Below are positions 1-10,841 of a DNA stretch of 64,000 nucleotides, in pieces. Positions within the stretch are counted from its first letter, which is position 1. Each line of letters begins with the position of its first letter. The notes under the pieces are model-generated. The model did no database searches, was not told where the DNA came from, and saw only the letters and a list, made by a program, of their open reading frames with translations. The DNA comes from Priapulus caudatus. Its lineage: Eukaryota > Priapulida > Priapulimorpha > Priapulimorphida > Priapulidae. The stretch lies in the NCBI RefSeq assembly GCF_000485595.1, contig NW_014578045.1, forward strand, positions 8,741 to 72,740, read 5' to 3'. Made by a program: the position numbers and the translations under genes.

Positions 1-109
1 TATATATTATATATATGCTATAATATATATATAGTTACATTAAGAATTTGGTAGTAAATAGATTTCGTATTTATTTAGCACTATATTTTATTGAAACGCT
101 TCAAGTGCC

Positions 110-660
110 TGTGGATATGCACGTATCATATGACTGTACATTGAGATGTAACTGTAATTTGTGGACTGTAAACTGTGATATACGTAGGCTACGTGACTGT
201 AGCCTGAGATGCACGTACGTCACTATAGACTGATATGCACGTATCATGTGACTGTAGATTGAGATGTGCGTATGTGACTGCAGATTGAGATGCGCGTATA
301 TGACTGTAGGTTGAGATGTGCGTATGCGACTGTAGGTTGAGATGTGCGTATGTGACTGTAGGTTGAGATGTGCGTATATGACTGTAGGTTGAGATGTACT
401 TATGTGACTGTAGGTTGAGATGTGCGTATCATATGTGACTGCAAAATTAAGATGCGCGTATGTAACTGTAAATTGAGATGTGCGTATGTGACTGTACGTT
501 GAGATGTGCGTATGTGACTGCAGATTGAGATGTGCGTATGTGACTCAGACTGTAGACCGACTGTAGACCTTAGACTGTAGACTGTAGACTGTAGATGACT
601 GTAGACCGTACGTGACTAAACTGAGATGTACCTACATATGTACGTGTGACTGTAGACTGA
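110..660. repeat. 26-bp minisatellite with degenerate flanks
   Basis: From about 110 to 545 a unit close to gactgtaggttgagatgtgcgtatg (26 bp) repeats with point changes; the clearest copies lie at 300-430. From 545 to 660 it breaks down into short gactgtag repeats. Small reading frames here are by-products of the repeat. No gene is seen. Confidence 0.85.
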
Positions 661-696
661 TATACGTATGTGGAAGTGATAACAATGAATGCACGT

Positions 697-780
697 TTAT
701 TGGTTCTTATAATTAGCTCCTCACTTATTGGTTCTTATAATTAGCTCCTCACTTATTGGTTCTTATAATTAGCTCCTCAC
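697..780. repeat. 28-bp tandem triplication
   Basis: Three identical head-to-tail copies of a 28-bp unit (starting ttattggttcttataatt and ending ctcctcac) occupy 697-724, 725-752 and 753-780. Perfect identity suggests recent slippage or unequal exchange. It lies just upstream of the Helitron remnant. Confidence 0.95.
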
Positions 781-959
781 TAGGCCTAGGCTACTTCTTT
801 CTTCGGTGTCCGACATTGGGTTCTGCGCGCGCACCAAAACTGTGTAGGCCTACGGTTCCGGTCTATTGTTTAGTCTCTCATTTGATAAAAGCACAAAAAT
901 AAGCACACACCCCCCTCTAAAAGAGGAAACAATCATCCCTGTTACCTGTAGAAAACGGG

Positions 960-2162
960 TTGCCAACATATTCTCCCATCTCTCAAAACTCTTTTCCTTC
1001 CCTGCAGCATTCATGCACCATGCCTCGACGTCGAAGGACCATCACAGGGACTAGGACCCCTTCACAACAAACAGCTAATCTGCAAGGCATACGTAGTCGG
1101 CAAGATCAAGAGACCCAGCCAGAAACTGAATGCAGGTTGCAAAAACGTGCTACATACATGACACGCTATCGTCTCGCAAAAACAGGAGATAGTAGCACAC
1201 CACCACTAGCCCTCCAGCAAAATGGACCACCTAATGTCATTAGAGGACAAGCTGCAACACACATGGTGCAGTACCTGGCCCGACAATTCCCGCTCCAAGT
1301 CCACCCTTTCTCGATAGGAACAATGACAACACCATGTTCGTTTTGTAATGCACTTCTGTTCCCAAACGAGAACCACAATTGCTGCCACAAAGGCAAAGTT
1401 CAATTACCACCATCGCCACCTTATCCAACTGAACTCAAAGACCTGTTTACAACAAGTACTCCACAAGCGCGTAATTTCAGAGCCAACATCCGCAATTACA
1501 ATAGCTCCATGGCGTTTGCATCCTTCGGTGCCAACATTGTGACCCCACCAGGCCGTGGCCCTTATGCCTTCAGACTTCATGGACAAGTGTACCACAGGTC
1601 TGGCTCACTTCACCCTCCACAAGGTACTACACCATCCTTCAGCCAACTCTACATTTTAGACGCGGGCCAAGCACTACAAGCCAGGATGCAACAACCTGCC
1701 AATCAACAATGTCTTCCTGATGTCATGTCGCTCCTGCAAAGAGTCCTCCAAGAAACCAATCCATATGCCGCCTCCTACAAACACATGCAAGAGGTCGAGG
1801 CAGAACAACTTCGCCTAGCAGATGAGAATGGTACACCACCCCCAGCTGTAACCATGCACATATTGAGAGGCGGTGACCAACGCCGCTATAATGATCCGAG
1901 ACAAGATGAGATAGCAGTTGTCTTTTCATCACCAGATGGCGCACCTCCACATAATAGGGACATTGTTGTGCATCCCAAAGATCAACCACCCCAGCGAATT
2001 AGTCACCTGTCATCCAACATCGACCCCATGGTTTACACCATCTTCTATCCATTCGGAGAATTAGGTTGGCAGTACCACATGCAACATTTACCGGTATACA
2101 ATATGCCACAGTCGACTGGCCAAACATTCAACTCCGTGCGGAGCACGGGTATTTGCTATTAA
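960..2162 (+). pseudogene. Helitron replication initiator, N-terminal part only
   Basis: This 400-residue open frame matches, by recognition, the Helitron-like N-terminal domain that precedes the HUH Rep nuclease and helicase of Helitron transposases. Visible family features are a CxxC pair (CSFCNALLF), a following HNCC, the proline-rich LPPSPPYP segment, then GANI, GPYAFRLHGQVYH, QLYILD, DVMSLLQ and the FYPFGELGW block. The more natural start is the Met at 1020 (MPRRRRT), since the first 20 residues look unrelated. The HUH nuclease motif and the Pif1-like helicase, normally another 1000 residues or more, are absent. The frame instead runs into a Helitron-type 3' end at 2133-2158, so this is a deletion derivative that could move only if a full-length element supplied the enzyme. 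Confidence 0.85.
2133..2158 (+). mobile_element. Helitron 3' terminus (hairpin plus CTA end)
   Basis: A perfect stem ccgtgc/gcacgg (2134-2139 and 2143-2148) with a gga loop is followed after about 8-10 bases by gcta at 2155-2158. Helitrons end with a short GC hairpin about 10 bases before a CTRR terminus and insert 5' to a T. Here the end reads CTA followed by T, slightly off consensus. The 5' end (expected to begin TC) was not placed. Confidence 0.7.
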
Positions 2163-3620
2163 TTATATAATACAATTAAATATACAATTATACAGATGTA
2201 CACATTAATGGTAAAGATGTGAAATCCACAGGAATATGCGTTCATTGCTATGCCACGCTTGTTTCCTTTTGCGATTTATAGAAAAGGAAAATATTCCTGC
2301 GTTTTGGTTATTGGTTCTGTTTATATTAATGAGTATAGCTGCTAAAGTTAAAAACTCAGATGCAATCGTGTCGTGGCAGTACACTAATGAAAATGAGTTC
2401 ATTGGACAAGTAACAGTTTAATTAAACGTAGCCTTAATCATTCTAAGGGGTTGTTATTTTTAGCACACTATAAAATACCCCAATGTGTAGCTAGTAGCTT
2501 TCTAAAATTTTACTATCCTGACCAGTTAAAGCGAGGATTTCTCATGATTTTACAAACCTTTTTCATATTTTCTCAACCGTTCTGATACTCACCGGTACTC
2601 CTTGCATGATACGTCCTGATTGCATATTTATTTCAAGGATTTATTGTCTACATAGCAAAACAGAACATATCAGATGGTAAATATCCGCTTATGTTTCGCG
2701 TCGTGCTTTAACGATTTAACATAATATCACTAGCGAACACGCAGAAAAACGATTGAAAGAACATGCAAACCCCAATTTAAATGACACAGGTTTATTTCAG
2801 CTACACTCGGGTTGGTATTGAACGGTCACGCTATCGTAGGCGCACACTATATATACGTTTCAGATCAATAAATTATAGCCTATATATAGTTTCATGACAA
2901 TCACCTTATGCGTTACATGAGCTGCGTGTCTGAGCACTTCAACAGTATAATATAATGACGCGTCTTTCTCATTGTACTATTATGGCCCAATCACCAATTT
3001 TAGAAATTCGAGTAAAGGGAGTAATTCATTGTGTTGTTCTGGCATATACTTTATTCGTGCGTGATTTTAAGCCCCCAACTAATATTGACATTTAGACATT
3101 AAAATCCCGAGTTTGTTTCATGCTAGAGAGCTTGTCATACACACACGTTGGTAAAAACAGCAGATAGTTGCCCACTATCAGCTGTTTTAACTGAATATTC
3201 TCTAACGATTTATGGCGTTATATTCCTCACAGAATTATAATTCCTTACGGCATTTAGAAAGAAAACTGAGCACATATAATGGTTTATCTCTTAGCATTGC
3301 CTCCACTATTTTATTAACAATGCTAAAATTAATTTCTGAGTAGGCATAATACTACCAATTTAAGGGTAACTGAAGGATTTCTAATATTATCTAAACGAAT
3401 TTCTATAGAATTGTCGACATTTGAGTAGGGTTATACGACTAAATCCCAAACACAGTAAATATAACCACATACATAATACCAGTATTCACTACACGTCAAT
3501 TGCTATGTTAGGACTATATGACGATCGTGCGTTATAATAACACGCTTCCTAAGAATAGTGCGTTTTTACTGTCAATACATTTGTGACGCGCGACAAACAG
3601 TTGTGGCGTTTATATTTTGA
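2163..3620. other. No gene seen (AT-rich spacer)
   Basis: I see no coding frame with protein-like composition, no RNA gene and no clear repeat. The two short overlapping frames on opposite strands at 2205-2421 show no recognisable motif. Confidence 0.5.
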
Positions 3621-3925
3621 GGCAGAGAGATTTGCTAAGCAGATGAGAGAGAGATGGCTGTCCGGACGACGGCACAGAGGAGCGGAGAGGAAGAGAGAAC
3701 GAGAATGAGACCACGGAGAGGGAGAGATGAGACGGGCTGCTAGAGACGAGGATCGGAGAGGAGAGGGCCCCCAACAGGAGAGGAGAGAGAGATGGGAGAG
3801 AGAAGAGAGAGAGAGGAGAGGAGCAGAGAGCCGGAGTTCCACGAGACTGAGGAGAAGGTCAGACGAGAAAGAGGAGGAGAGGCCAGAGAGGAGAGGAGAG
3901 ACAGGAAGAAGGCTCATCTGAAGCA
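3621..3925. repeat. GA-rich low-complexity tract
   Basis: About 300 bp of imperfect purine repeat (gagag, ggagag) on the plus strand. Arg/Glu-rich or Ser/Leu-rich frames here are composition artefacts. Confidence 0.85.
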
Positions 3926-4220
3926 TCATCTTATCTTCAAATGTATGCCACTATGAAACCCAACATTGCAGGTTATCTGGCGGATGTTAATGAATTTTTT
4001 TGTGCGCAAAAAATTTGGCGTAAAAATTCATGAAAGTTTGACGCTTTTTATGGATAAGCAAACATGACAAGTTTTCCTATCATTCACCGGCAAATGACCT
4101 CAAGGGTAGAGGCAAAAGCCAAAAATAACAGCAGACACAACGATGCCATGTTTTGGGCAGGGTGCGTGTGTCCGCTTAGGCGTATGTGCTCATAATGCTA
4201 TGAATGCGAGATGAGGTTGT

Positions 4221-4238
4221 CAACACACACACACACAC

Positions 4239-4322
<84 letters not shown>
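4221..4322. repeat. (CA)n microsatellite passing into (TA)n
   Basis: A CA dinucleotide tract of about 95 bp, broken once by ccacg, ends in a short TA run. A gene-free spacer (3926-4220) precedes it. Confidence 0.98.
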
Positions 4323-4325
<3 letters not shown>

Positions 4326-4659
4326 TTCGTAACATGCATACATACGAAGTAAATCGACTGCTAGGAACTTCACATTCGCCGATGCTTACAGCTACTGACA
4401 CATAATGCGAATTCCTCTCAAATAGGAAATATATAAGCGAAACTAGCCGTCAACACAATCAACACGCACGAATTCGCTCGACATCTAGACGAGATATCGT
4501 CTAACTATTCCCTAGCCAGTTCGTGTGTCACTTCGCGTGCAAGCGCAGAGTAAGTCAAAGTCAGCTAGTCATCAGAGCGCGAAATGCATTCAGGAGAGTG
4601 TTTGAAAATTTAGGCGAAACCGAAAACGTAACGGCGCGCGTTGCCCCCATAAGGCTAAG

Positions 4660-5020
4660 CTAATTTTCTCTCTTTGTCTCACTCTCTCTCTCGCTATCTC
4701 TTTTAGTCTCTATTTGCCTCTCTCTCTATCTCGCGCTCTTGCTCACGCGCTCTTTCAATTTCGCTATCTCACTCTCTTTTTCTCTCTCTGTCCCTTCTCT
4801 CTTTCTCATCCCATCATTCCCTTCTATCTAACTTCCTTTCTTTCTTTTAGTTTCTTAATTTTTCTCTATTACGTTTCTGTCTTCTTTCTCGCAGACTCTC
4901 ACTCTCTCCTCCCATTTCTTTCTGTTAATTCTCCCCATATCTTCTTTCTCTTTTTCTCTCACCTGAACTCTCTCTCGTTCCCCCATCCTCTCTCACTCCA
5001 TGTTTATCGCTCACTCTTTC
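4660..5020. repeat. Pyrimidine-rich (CT)n-like region
   Basis: An imperfect tct/ctc-rich stretch with many interruptions. The Ser/Leu/Phe-rich frame across it has no signal beyond base composition. From 5021 to 5540 no gene is seen. Confidence 0.75.
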
Positions 5021-5544
5021 ACTATATTTCTCAAGTATTATGCGCGTGTATCTAATCTCGTGTGGAAATCGCCTCATTTGCCGGAGCCATATGTCTCGCA
5101 TTGTTATATCCTACCGATATTAATTGTCGTACGAAGTGTTTAAACACGCTAATCAACATTTTCGCCACAATCTTTAATAAGTATCGGTGACCGTTCCAAC
5201 CATACACTGCTCCCACGAAACAACGCGCATGTGTAGGTGGGAGGCTGCAATATCTTGATTGCGGCAGTCTTCTAGACGTGACGTCATTTTCACGAAAAGA
5301 GGTTAGGTTGCGTAGGGTAGTGACGAGCGGCATTTCCTATATATATACATATTTGCGTGCGAGGGAAAAGTGTACGCGATACATTAGCTTGGAGGGGAAC
5401 GAAGGCATCGGTACGCACGAACAGGAAAACTGCCAACTAAGGAAAACAGCCACCTCTTCTCCACACGGCAAGGTACGTTCAACTCGTTTTCGACAATTAT
5501 TGGTAGCACTCCAAATGTGCGAAATACAAGAAGGTATAGATGTG

Positions 5545-5593
5545 TGTACGCGTGCGTGCGTGCGTACGCGCTCGCGTGTGTGTGAATGAGTAA

Positions 5594-5634
<41 letters not shown>

Positions 5635-5750
5635 CGTGTGCGCGTGTGTGCACGTGCATGCGTGTGTATGTGTTTGTTAGTGAGTGCGCGCGCACGTGTG
5701 TGTTTGTTTTTGAGTGAGTGTGCGTGCCTGTGTGTGTCTGGGTGAGAGAC
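5545..5750. repeat. Alternating TG/CG tract
   Basis: A run of alternating purine and pyrimidine (tgtgtg with cgcgcacgtgtg interruptions), the composition class able to adopt Z-DNA. It directly abuts the GA tract. Confidence 0.9.
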
Positions 5751-5762
5751 AGAGAGAATTAG

Positions 5763-5763
<1 letters not shown>

Positions 5764-5806
<43 letters not shown>

Positions 5807-6060
5807 AGAGAGAGAGAAAAAAAAAGAGAGAGAGTGAGAGAGAGAGAGAGCGAGAGAGCGAGAGAACGAGAAGTAGAGAGGAGAGAGGAGAGAGAGGGGA
5901 GAGGAGAGAGAGAGGAGGAGAGGAGAGGAGATGAGGAGGAGGAGAGAGAGAGAGGGATGTGGTGTGCGGCGCGCTTGTGGTCTGTGTGGTAAGTCAAACT
6001 GTATACAGGGAGAGAGAGAGAGAGAAAGAAGGACGAGAGAGAGAGAGAGGAGAGAGAGAT

Positions 6061-6098
<38 letters not shown>

Positions 6099-6120
6099 GA
6101 GAGAGGGAAGAGAGAACGAG

Positions 6121-6158
<38 letters not shown>

Positions 6159-6375
6159 ATGTGTGTGCGCGCGCTTGGGTGCGTCTGTGTGAGTAAGTAA
6201 AACGTATACAGGGAGAGAGAGAGAGAAAAGAGGGACAGAGAGAGATAGAGAGAGTGGAGAGAGAGAGAGAGAGAGAGGGAGAGAAAGCGAGAGAGAGAGA
6301 GTAGAGAGAGTGAGAGAGAGAGAGAGAGGGAGATAGGGAGGGAGGTAGTGAGAGAGAAAGAGAAAGAAATAAGGA
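5764..6375. repeat. Long homopurine (GA)n tract with duplicated segment
   Basis: About 600 bp of near-pure GA repeats, interrupted by two related islands (around 5957-6010 and 6156-6212). Both islands contain a gtgtg/gcgcgctt-type stretch and then a tatacaggga motif, so a block of roughly 200 bp appears duplicated. Apparent frames of 77-235 residues are low-complexity. Confidence 0.9.
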
Positions 6376-7321
6376 AAACGGCATTGTGTCATTCTTTCAC
6401 GTATTGCTATTCTACTAGTAATCTAAGATCTCGTGTTTCTTTTATTCTGATATTTTCTCGATTTATATTTTGGAATTTTATCTTTTATCTTCAATATTGT
6501 ATAATCTCCCATTAGACCATATTACATTTCAATACGGTAGCATAATATACCTGATCGCTATAACGAAAACGGACGTGACATGAAGTAAACAATAATAAGT
6601 AACATGTGTGGGTATCCTACGCCCGTGGTTTCGTATTTGATTGTTTTCGTTTTGTTCCTATTATCATCGCATTATATATCCGCGTTAAGTAATAAATCCT
6701 CACGCCACAATTCTGATAATTATGCATAAAAAATAGTTCACACACATATATATATATATATATATAGATAGATATATCTATAGAGCCTACATATGCGTGT
6801 GCGAATGCGTATGCGTGCGTCCGTGATACGTCTATGTGTGCGCGTGTGCATGATGTGAGAGCGCGTGTGCGCGCATATGCATGTGAGCGCATGTGTTCGC
6901 GTGTGAGCGTATTTCTTTATGAAATCGCATGAGAAAGAGCACTTGCGTGCGTAATCGATCTAAAGTTATTTTGCGTGTATGCATGATATTTTCTCGATTT
7001 ATATCCTACGATTTCTCAATATTGTATAATCTCTCATTAAACCTTAATATTATTACATATTAATGCGGTAGCAAATACGTGATCGCCATTACGAAAATGG
7101 ACCTGAATATCTGACTCGAAATATTTTTCGAAGGCACAAGACGATTTCTCACTTATTCATTTATCACTGATGCACATACATTATTTACGCATCGCGCACG
7201 TTAGTGTATCTGTCCCATCTACGTCTGCGCGCGGCTATTATGGCGTGACGTGTCCACATCTGCTTTTCCATTACTCGTCCCGTTTCCTGAACCTCAGGAG
7301 AAAACTGGTATAACTGATGTT
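6376..7321. other. No gene seen; short TA and GT tracts
   Basis: Gene-free DNA. A TA run lies at about 6748-6764, followed by a degenerate gtgtgcg-rich stretch to about 6910. The texts at about 6450-6550 and 6985-7090 (tatttt-ctcgatttatat, then tattgtataatctc, then ggtagca) resemble each other, suggesting an old 550-bp-spaced duplication. Confidence 0.5.
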
Positions 7322-7841
7322 GCAGATAACCCTGGTAACTAACAGTACACAGTGTGTTGTATGTTTAGGCATTTGACAATACACTGTGTATTGTTAGCGA
7401 GCTTTCAACAATACACTGTGTATTGTTGAACATCTTCTAACAATACACTGTGTATTGTAGTAGGTACCTATGAGCTTTCAACAATACACTGTTTATTGTT
7501 GAACACCTTCTAACAATACACTGTGTATTGTAGTAGGTACCTATGAGCTTTCAACAATACACTGTTTATTGTTGAACACCTTCTAACAATACACTTTTTT
7601 TTAAATTTTTTTTTTAAATTAGTTTACTTTTTGATTTGTAAACTTGAAATTGTCATTTATTTAAATGAATTTATCGAAATTATTTGATTGATTTTATTGA
7701 ATTTATTGAAAATGAAATTGAATTTAAATACACAGTTGTTAGGTACCTACTACAATACACAGTGTATGATTAGGTTAGAAGGTGTTCAACAATACACACT
7801 GTATTGTTGAAAGTGTATTGTTAGTTACCAGGATTATCTGC
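7322..7841. mobile_element. Foldback/MITE-like element with 5-bp target duplication
   Basis: The left end gcagataaccctggtaact and the right end (read on the other strand) gcagataatcctggtaact form terminal inverted repeats of about 28 bp. They are flanked by a perfect direct repeat ATGTT (7317-7321 and 7842-7846), which I read as the target-site duplication. The interior holds repeated short palindromes of the type caatacactgtgtattg, several extended to about 27 bp by ttcaa/ttgaa arms. These lie in a unit of about 73 bp that recurs in direct orientation on the left and inverted on the right, around an AT-rich centre (7590-7740). No coding capacity is seen. A 5-bp duplication does not by itself fix the superfamily. 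Confidence 0.85.
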
Positions 7842-7846
7842 ATGTT

Positions 7847-10165
7847 GAGTTAGCACGAGTTATACGACTAATGTTAAGCTCCACGTTGACCTCGTGATAC
7901 ACGCACTGGCCCACCGAATTATAACAGTATGCACGGCAGCTTCAATAAAAAAATTGATTGATTACGAACGTTAGGATACACTGCCATTTATGTGTCGATA
8001 TGAAAAGTGAGAATATCGAGTTATACAATGATTTCTTAAGTGTGTGTTCTGCCTGCTCAGCATTATAAATATTTTCAGAAAATAAAATACATTATCATGG
8101 CTCATAAAATAGTGCTGTCCTCCTGCGTATACACAATGCTGGATGAAGCCGGCAGGAGATAATGCAACAAACCTCTACAGAGTAACTAAACGATCATAAT
8201 AGGTTTTAGCAATTCCTATAGAGGTTAGACTCAACCATGATCGCTATACTGGTTTTGATATAACTGATTTTGATTGGTTTTGAATCGTGACGGTAAATTC
8301 TGTTCCTCAAGGTTGTTACGTAGGGGCAAGCTGTCCTGTACTATACGCTATGACGCTTAGGCACCAATGTCGCACAATAGACCACTGGGGTCTATATCCG
8401 CCTGTGCCACCGAGTCATCAAAGACGTTAAGAATCATTTTTCGAACGAATTATTTTCACTGTAGTATGGCGTACAGTGTGTCTAGTGTTTATAGACCAAC
8501 GGAATATATTAAAGAATTATGTAAAATCTAAAAAAAATAGGAAGATATTATAGACACATCAAAGTTGACTTTAAAAAATGGGTAAACATGCATCCGTGCG
8601 TCGACAGGTGCTATTAACCATGGTATTTTCTTGACATTCTATTAATAATTTAGGCTAACAAGTAAAAATAATGCACATAAATAAACGGTGCAACTGCAAA
8701 TTTAAGGTTCTGCGATAGAAAATTAGCCAGGGCATATAAAGTACTTCATCTAGACGTGGTTAGAAATGCAGTGTTTACTCACTAATCGACATAAAAAGTA
8801 TTCGTGTATGCATCTATTCGGCCCACGCTGGTTATGTCTGTTTGAAATGCGCTTAGAGACGTGTCACTCATGGTTTATTACAAATATTTAATGACAGTTT
8901 ATCCATTACACGCGTAGGCCTACCCAATGCGGTTTTTACACGAGCATGAATTGATACGTGTTGAATGCGCCCATGGAAGCTTTATTTTTATGTTACATTC
9001 GACATATACGAGGTACTCGTGAATGTTGAATTGTGATAAACTTGTAAATACAAAATTTGCATACAGCTGCATAGTGTCTCACAGAAGATGACGGAAATTC
9101 AAATATTCAGGAATATCATAATTAATCGCGGAAATAATGTAATTTAAGAACTAGTAGTCAGTAGCTAGTCACATCTTACTTATCATTATTGTAAAAGTAC
9201 TTTAGTTAGTATTAATAGTACAGGAACCACGTTACAATGGCTTGGATGAAAAGGCGCGCAAAATATATTCGCAGTGGCTTGGTTCAACGATACTGCTACA
9301 TATTTATGATTGGCGCGCTTTCTAATAGATGCAGATGTCGTTAGAGGATCACACATAGTCTGTTACATATACGAATTTACCACGACCTCTCATGTAAACT
9401 TAATAACACAGAGGACAGTTTACGCGCTAGATTACCTGCATGCTGATGTAAAAATACCTTGCGGGCCGACAGAGTGCATGGGCATACATATTTCCGCGCA
9501 ACCAGCCAGGGGGTTGAGAATGACGTCTTTTGGATAAACGAAATGTGCCAAACTTTTACTCAAATTTTATTTATGCGTTTAAGCTTTTCCCGACGTTTAT
9601 TGAATAAGGCCATGTTCCTTCGTTTCATGTAGTATTGTGCACATAGAAATTGAATATGTATGCTAAAACGCAGAAGTGTATTGGCGCGCAGCGTGGAGCC
9701 CCCGGGCTGGAGAAGTGGGGGAGTTGAGAGTGACGTACCAGAAGTCGTCTACGCAAGAACCCAAGCCGTTAATGTTAAGAAAGCAAATAACACTTTTAAA
9801 TTCGGAATCGGCATTATTGTAAAAATGATGGAATTGCACGCAGTTTGTTTTTAAATAAACCTTTCTTGCAAATATCGAACAGACTCGTGAGCAAAGTACA
9901 GCACGAGTCAATTTATTTAAATATACACAGCTTTATATTTGTTCTGTTCATGTAGATAACGCGTATTTTTAATAGATTTTTAAATAATTAGATTTTTTAA
10001 TAATCCTTATCACATTAGTATAGTCGGTATATAGTTATTTTTATTATATACATTACATATGGATAATTTTAATTAAAACATTATATATATAAATATATAA
10101 CCATTCATAATCAATATAATATATAACATTATTACAAATAAATAAATAAATATATATATATATGA
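7847..10165. other. No gene seen
   Basis: AT-rich DNA with only short frames (for example 9310-9537 and 9660-9854) that show no motif, splice context or recognisable composition. A short TA/AT-rich low-complexity zone occupies about 9960-10165. Confidence 0.5.
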
Positions 10166-10276
10166 ATATGGCGCCGCCGTTCGTTATAAATAATATAGGC
10201 CTAAATCATACCGATATATATATACATATGTATATCGGTATGATTGATATTATTTGCAACGAACGGTGGCGCCATA
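10166..10276. repeat. Long hairpin (possible small MITE)
   Basis: The left arm starts atatggcgccgccgttcgtt and the right arm, read on the minus strand, starts atatggcgccaccgttcgtt. The arms (about 50 bp, several mismatches, both containing atcataccgatata) meet at a tatata centre near 10220-10232. No unambiguous target duplication is visible because the left flank is itself (TA)n. Confidence 0.75.
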
Positions 10277-10529
10277 TGATTGGGCATCGATACGCAAGCG
10301 CAACCGCTCATCGTTGTTTGTAGTTCTTCAATATGTATTTGGTCGACTGCAAATGAATAAACAATTAACTGCCTATGGATTTATGACATAATTAATGGCA
10401 TGATACTGTTATACCGAATAATATAATAACGCTGAATGAAGAACTCACAAATCAACGTTGCACATGATCTAATCAGGGTTACATGAATAGATTTATGTAC
10501 TTTTGATCTAATAATCTACGTAAACTATA

Positions 10530-10547
10530 CATATGTATATATATATG

Positions 10548-10582
<35 letters not shown>

Positions 10583-10800
10583 GTATATATATCATTATAT
10601 ATATAGTATATATATGTATAATTATAGTACATATATATATATACATGTATATTATTATATATATATATATATTATTAAGTATGTTGGTGTGTGTGTGTGG
10701 GTGTGGTGGTCGTGTGTGTGGTGTGTGTGTGTGGCCAGCCTGTGCGTGCTTTTCATTTTTTTTTTTTTTTTTTTGCGTTGTGTGTGTGTGTGTGTGTGTG
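10530..10800. repeat. (TA)n tract then (TG)n and poly-T tracts
   Basis: A TA/TATG tract at about 10530-10676 is followed by gtgtgtg runs (10683-10730), an 18-base T run near 10760, and a second gtgtg run to about 10800. This lies immediately upstream of the PDF-type gene's first recognised coding exon. Confidence 0.95.
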
Positions 10801-10841
10801 GGTGCGTGACTAGCCATCATTCTATTGTTGATTTTAGCGCA

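Noticed and set aside
110-660. Possible CRISPR-like array of regularly spaced repeats
   Set aside because: The repeats are contiguous (26-bp period) without unique spacers, in a eukaryotic genome; it is a minisatellite.
5337-6392. Ser/Leu-rich and Glu/Arg-rich frames of 77-235 codons
   Set aside because: Composition artefacts of TG and GA tracts.
9310-9854. Two short plus-strand frames
   Set aside because: No motif, no splice-site support and ordinary chance length.
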